32,409 nt of DNA from a virus. Positions 30,801 through 32,409 of the stretch are shown piece by piece; position 1 is the stretch's first letter; the number at the start of each line of letters is the position of its first letter. Made by a program: the position numbers and the translations under genes. The stretch is taken from positions 1-32,409 of the IMG/VR virus record IMGVR_UViG_3300006916_000028; one strand, written 5' to 3'. The notes beneath the pieces were generated by a model. It was given only the letters and a program-made list of their open reading frames with translations. It did not search any database and was not told where the DNA came from.

Positions 30801-31603
30801 CAAAAAGAATTGCTGCTCAACCTACGCAAGAAACTAAAAATGGTTTTATATTAGCAAACACAGATGCTTGGGATGATGAAATAGCATTAGAATCTTTTCA
30901 AAATGCTTTACGCTCTGGTGTAATGAATAGAATAATTATGGGTACACCTGCTGATAAACCACTAGTTATGTCTGGTAAAACTTATATGCCAATGCATCTT
31001 GCTAAAGAATTAGGACTAACAGAAAGTAAAAGAGTAAAGGGATATGCTGAGTTAGAGCATCCTTTCTTAGCATTACCATTTACATTTTATACATATACTG
31101 TTGGCGCATTGAATAAAGTTACAACAAACTATGCTCAAGGTGGTGTTCGAGGAGCAAACATGGCAATACATAGTGCTGTAGCTATGTTCTTTGGATACAA
31201 CATTGTTAAGTTTCGAACTCCAGATTTTGCATGGAATGAAATGGATGCTGAAGATAAAGTGCTTCGCGCATTTGATTTCTCTGGTTTGATGCCATTACAC
31301 AGTGATATGTTTTATAGATCATTAGAAATGGGTATGGCTTTTGATATTGAAAACCCTTTACCTTTTGAACCTAAATTTAAAGAAGACCCAGATGCTTTGG
31401 GTGGATTAGTTTCTGTATTTGGCGCTCCTGCTGATTATAGTTATGGCTTTGTTAAGGTATTAAAAGATTTTGCTAGTGGTGAATATAGTGATGCTACAGA
31501 ACAAACTGTTAAACAAATACCATTGATTTGGAATATGTTTCTTAAGCCTTATACTAATAGACTTAAAAATGCGCTTGGTGATTTTGCAGAGGAATATGAA
31601 TAA
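27842..31603 (+). CDS. Large internal/ejection protein 2 (T7 gp16 position)
   Basis: The product has 1253 residues. The N-terminus is Pro-rich (P-T-V-T-L-K-P-F-P-D-R-D), followed by a glycine-rich hydrophobic helix (LIAELATLGGGYALV). More such segments are A-H-G-V-S-S-V-L-G-F-G-I-G-A-G-I, Y-L-G-G-A-G-I-A-A-V-A-D-F and A-V-A-M-F-F-G-Y, able to insert in membranes. Charged coiled-coil regions lie between. Context and size (T7 gp16 about 1318) fit the inner-membrane ejection channel protein. The lytic transglycosylase domain of T7 gp16 is not evident. Confidence 0.65.
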   Translation: MTDNSIKPTVTLKPFPDRDLGVRLPDPSFAEVFAGQTHRYVGPFFNALGDMWNTFGVEEEGEKRDLGFDSKAFIESKNISLNSPQGRYILNYASNPESAQEAYDKVIEDEMNQKLIEQGGFVKQFLTDPILIAELATLGGGYALVKKMAREKYGKVLGDAFLSTNDIAKIKRRNALDVQKRIEKKFAQQKDEVIEDDLLMEPFEETLKDTKTAKNFKAALDAKLSETMAMKGFKIANAEALFFEGSANVLMLANDLSGQKDADQAILDALSRQAVAHGVSSVLGFGIGAGIDKIRKRPQAASLEKSFAETMKNFEDLSKGVNANPRVLRDDLKLNELKDDDLIFQGEWWTESLFYKALPTPVKAVMGNKSLAPNSVKLRFMRLVNDGGVLFKLNQRGAGFGTSVFQEAGRLSGKWGNTYNKIHELWGEASNSGNYAIADMQISDTIETIQKLRGKESLTFEDFGQHITDLYIHNKTPTTDVEKKAVQILKEYFEEWDNLLNNAGLLRGHGSLIGRKLKTEIGISEQVNVYNDILEKNTMFLENNIIKKREKLAQYDKDFKSRGLTKSQLATRKAIQEELDEFSAAYEASQRVRTFEDARRYIERMKLTDPQKKTLLSKQKIITEMEERLDNLKSYLDGTAVEKGLKENFFPRYFDKRKILANREAFEQKIINHYSRNPFIWSWDDKTKRYTQVRLEIDEASIKRRAKKTTDEILDLVDDDGFTDAYFGKGRSKHLIHRQLDIPNSELAEFMVTDLKQVLIAYNEKVAPKLAFAQKFQTTKGLPATLDDLLNANTTEMKKLKIPQKEIDRINKEFTGSYDRIVGRVLTKPDSLSTRTAQWLQAATQWTYLGGAGIAAVADFANIFLDHEMKTIFKGIVSLAQDNSITVAKKELQKAGDGFEIIGGSYHMKFVESLSSNPFRNGLTDKVNDAFYKFNLLGQMTMTAKTMEGMFRSHTIIDMSKKLASGKKLTKFETNFLSRYNIDKMKAKRIAAQPTQETKNGFILANTDAWDDEIALESFQNALRSGVMNRIIMGTPADKPLVMSGKTYMPMHLAKELGLTESKRVKGYAELEHPFLALPFTFYTYTVGALNKVTTNYAQGGVRGANMAIHSAVAMFFGYNIVKFRTPDFAWNEMDAEDKVLRAFDFSGLMPLHSDMFYRSLEMGMAFDIENPLPFEPKFKEDPDALGGLVSVFGAPADYSYGFVKVLKDFASGEYSDATEQTVKQIPLIWNMFLKPYTNRLKNALGDFAEEYE

Positions 31604-31639
31604 TTGTGCGTTGAGATTATAAAATCTAACTGTTATGGC
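31602..31639 (+). promoter_or_regulatory. Late promoter before the fibre gene
   Basis: TAATTGTGCGTTGA starts in the stop codon of the preceding gene. TTGAGA (31611-31616), 17 bases, TATGGC (31634-31639). A start at about 31646 would leave a leader of only about 11 bases, containing AAAGGA. It adds transcription for the fibre and lysis genes beyond the circle junction. Confidence 0.6.
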
Positions 31640-31656
31640 AAACAAAAGGATATTTT

Positions 31657-32409
31657 ATGACTATTACTATTGGAAATAACGATCCTCGTATATCGTATTC
31701 TGTAGCAGAAGGTGCTTCACAATCAGTTTTTGCTGTGCCTTTTGAGTTTTTTGATAATGGAGATTTAAATGTTTACGTTGATGGAACTCTTAAAACTATA
31801 ACAACTCATTATTCTGTAAGCGGTGGAAGTGGATCTACTGGTCAAGTTGATATATCTGTTACTGGTGCAACAGGTGGATCTACTGTTATTATTACAAGAT
31901 CTATTTCTCAACAAAGAACAACTGATTTTCCAACATCTGGTCCATTTAATATATCTTCACTGAACACAGAGCTTGACAGGTTTATGGCTATAGCTGCTGA
32001 TCTTCAAGATTCTGCTGATCGATCATTAAAATTAGTTGATTATGATAGTGAAGTAGACACTCAAATGCCATTGTTGGCTGCTCGAAAGGGTACTGTTCTT
32101 GGTTTTAATGCAAGCACTGGTGTTCCTGAAGCTGGCCCAACAATAACAGATGTTGGTAGTCTTGCTGCAATTACTGCTGATATTACAGCATTAGCAGATA
32201 TTGAAGATGGAACGGTAGCTACAGATGCAATCTCTGGATTAGCTGCAATAAAAGCAAACGTAACAACGGTTGCTGGTATAGCATCTAATGTTACTTCGGT
32301 TGCTGGAAATGCTTCTAATATTAATACTGTTGCTGCTGATGGATCAGACATTGGAACGGTGGCAGGTTCGATTTCAAATGTAAATACTGTTGCTGCTGCT
32401 GATAGTAAT
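31657..32409 (+). CDS. T7-type tail fibre/adaptor protein, N-terminal part (continues at base 1)
   Basis: 251 codons are open to the window end. Residues about 1-130 are a T7 tail-fibre N-terminal domain: N-D-P-R-I-S-Y-S-V-A-E-G-A-S-Q, F-A-V-P-F-E-F-F, R-T-T-D-F-P-T-S-G-P-F and L-N-T-E-L-D-R-F-M-A-I-A-A-D-L-Q-D-S-A-D-R-S-L-K are all typical. It binds the tail tube. After about 165 a repeat shaft begins. Joined over the end overlap the protein is 316 residues, too short to carry its own receptor tip, which fits an adaptor for the next fibre. Confidence 0.9.
   Translation, partial: MTITIGNNDPRISYSVAEGASQSVFAVPFEFFDNGDLNVYVDGTLKTITTHYSVSGGSGSTGQVDISVTGATGGSTVIITRSISQQRTTDFPTSGPFNISSLNTELDRFMAIAADLQDSADRSLKLVDYDSEVDTQMPLLAARKGTVLGFNASTGVPEAGPTITDVGSLAAITADITALADIEDGTVATDAISGLAAIKANVTTVAGIASNVTSVAGNASNINTVAADGSDIGTVAGSISNVNTVAAADSN
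32287..32409 (+). repeat. Terminal 123-base overlap, right copy
   Basis: Identical to bases 1-123. The unique genome length is therefore 32,286 bases. Confidence 0.9.

Noticed and set aside
1-32409. CRISPR arrays, tRNA genes, insertion sequences, integrase or attachment sites
   Set aside because: None recognised by reading both strands; the repeats in the fibre genes are protein-coding and degenerate.

Overview
The window is one complete, circularly closed genome of a short-tailed (podovirus-type) bacteriophage, about 32.3 kb. The first 123 bases are identical to the last 123, and the tail-fibre gene that runs off the right end continues in frame at base 1. The DNA is A+T-rich, genes are tightly packed with many ATGA/TAATG overlaps, and ribosome binding sites are of the AGGAG type. 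Many gene products resemble ones I know from marine phages of alphaproteobacteria (a gene-transfer-agent-type 3-TM holin, tiny lysine-rich proteins, a fibre C-terminus ending in CVPCVLMAC). A marine alphaproteobacterial host is therefore my inference, not something the sequence proves.

Layout. Rightward late genes run from about 12.1 kb through the right end and on to 4.58 kb. In order they are: small terminase, eight tiny genes, large terminase, portal, scaffold, a gp13-like protein, major capsid, a probable head-decoration protein, T7-type tail tubular proteins A and B, three internal or ejection proteins (two of more than 1,250 residues), a T7-type fibre adaptor, a large YadA-like repeat fibre, and a lysis block with several membrane proteins, a holin and an M15 peptidase endolysin. 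The leftward early block (11.6 down to 4.57 kb) holds small regulators, two Cys-rich mini-proteins, several HTH proteins, a Hjc-like resolvase, an O-like replication initiator with a possible helicase-loader partner, a YqaJ exonuclease, a probable Rad52/ERF-type annealing protein and an SSB-like protein with an acidic DDEIPF tail. There is no phage RNA polymerase, DNA polymerase, primase-helicase or integrase. The T7-style virion is thus paired with a lambda-style, host-dependent replication and recombination module.

Control. A consensus-like leftward promoter (TTGACT-N17-TATAAA) sits just before the 10.8 kb gene. Three rightward intergenic sites, and a weaker fourth inside a gene, share an extended -35 element (TGTGCGTTGA) followed 17-19 bases later by TATRG. 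They lie before the small terminase, the portal block, the fibre and possibly the capsid, and look like a late promoter family read by a host-type sigma factor.

Most unusual region. Bases 11,620-12,205, between the divergent early and late blocks, carry no convincing gene but are packed with inverted repeats. Two hairpins 250 bases apart have loops complementary over 10 bases, and between them lies a closed multi-branched fold. Two stems keep G-U pairs only if transcribed rightward. This looks like an undescribed structured RNA, or a structured packaging/origin site, next to the terminase genes.
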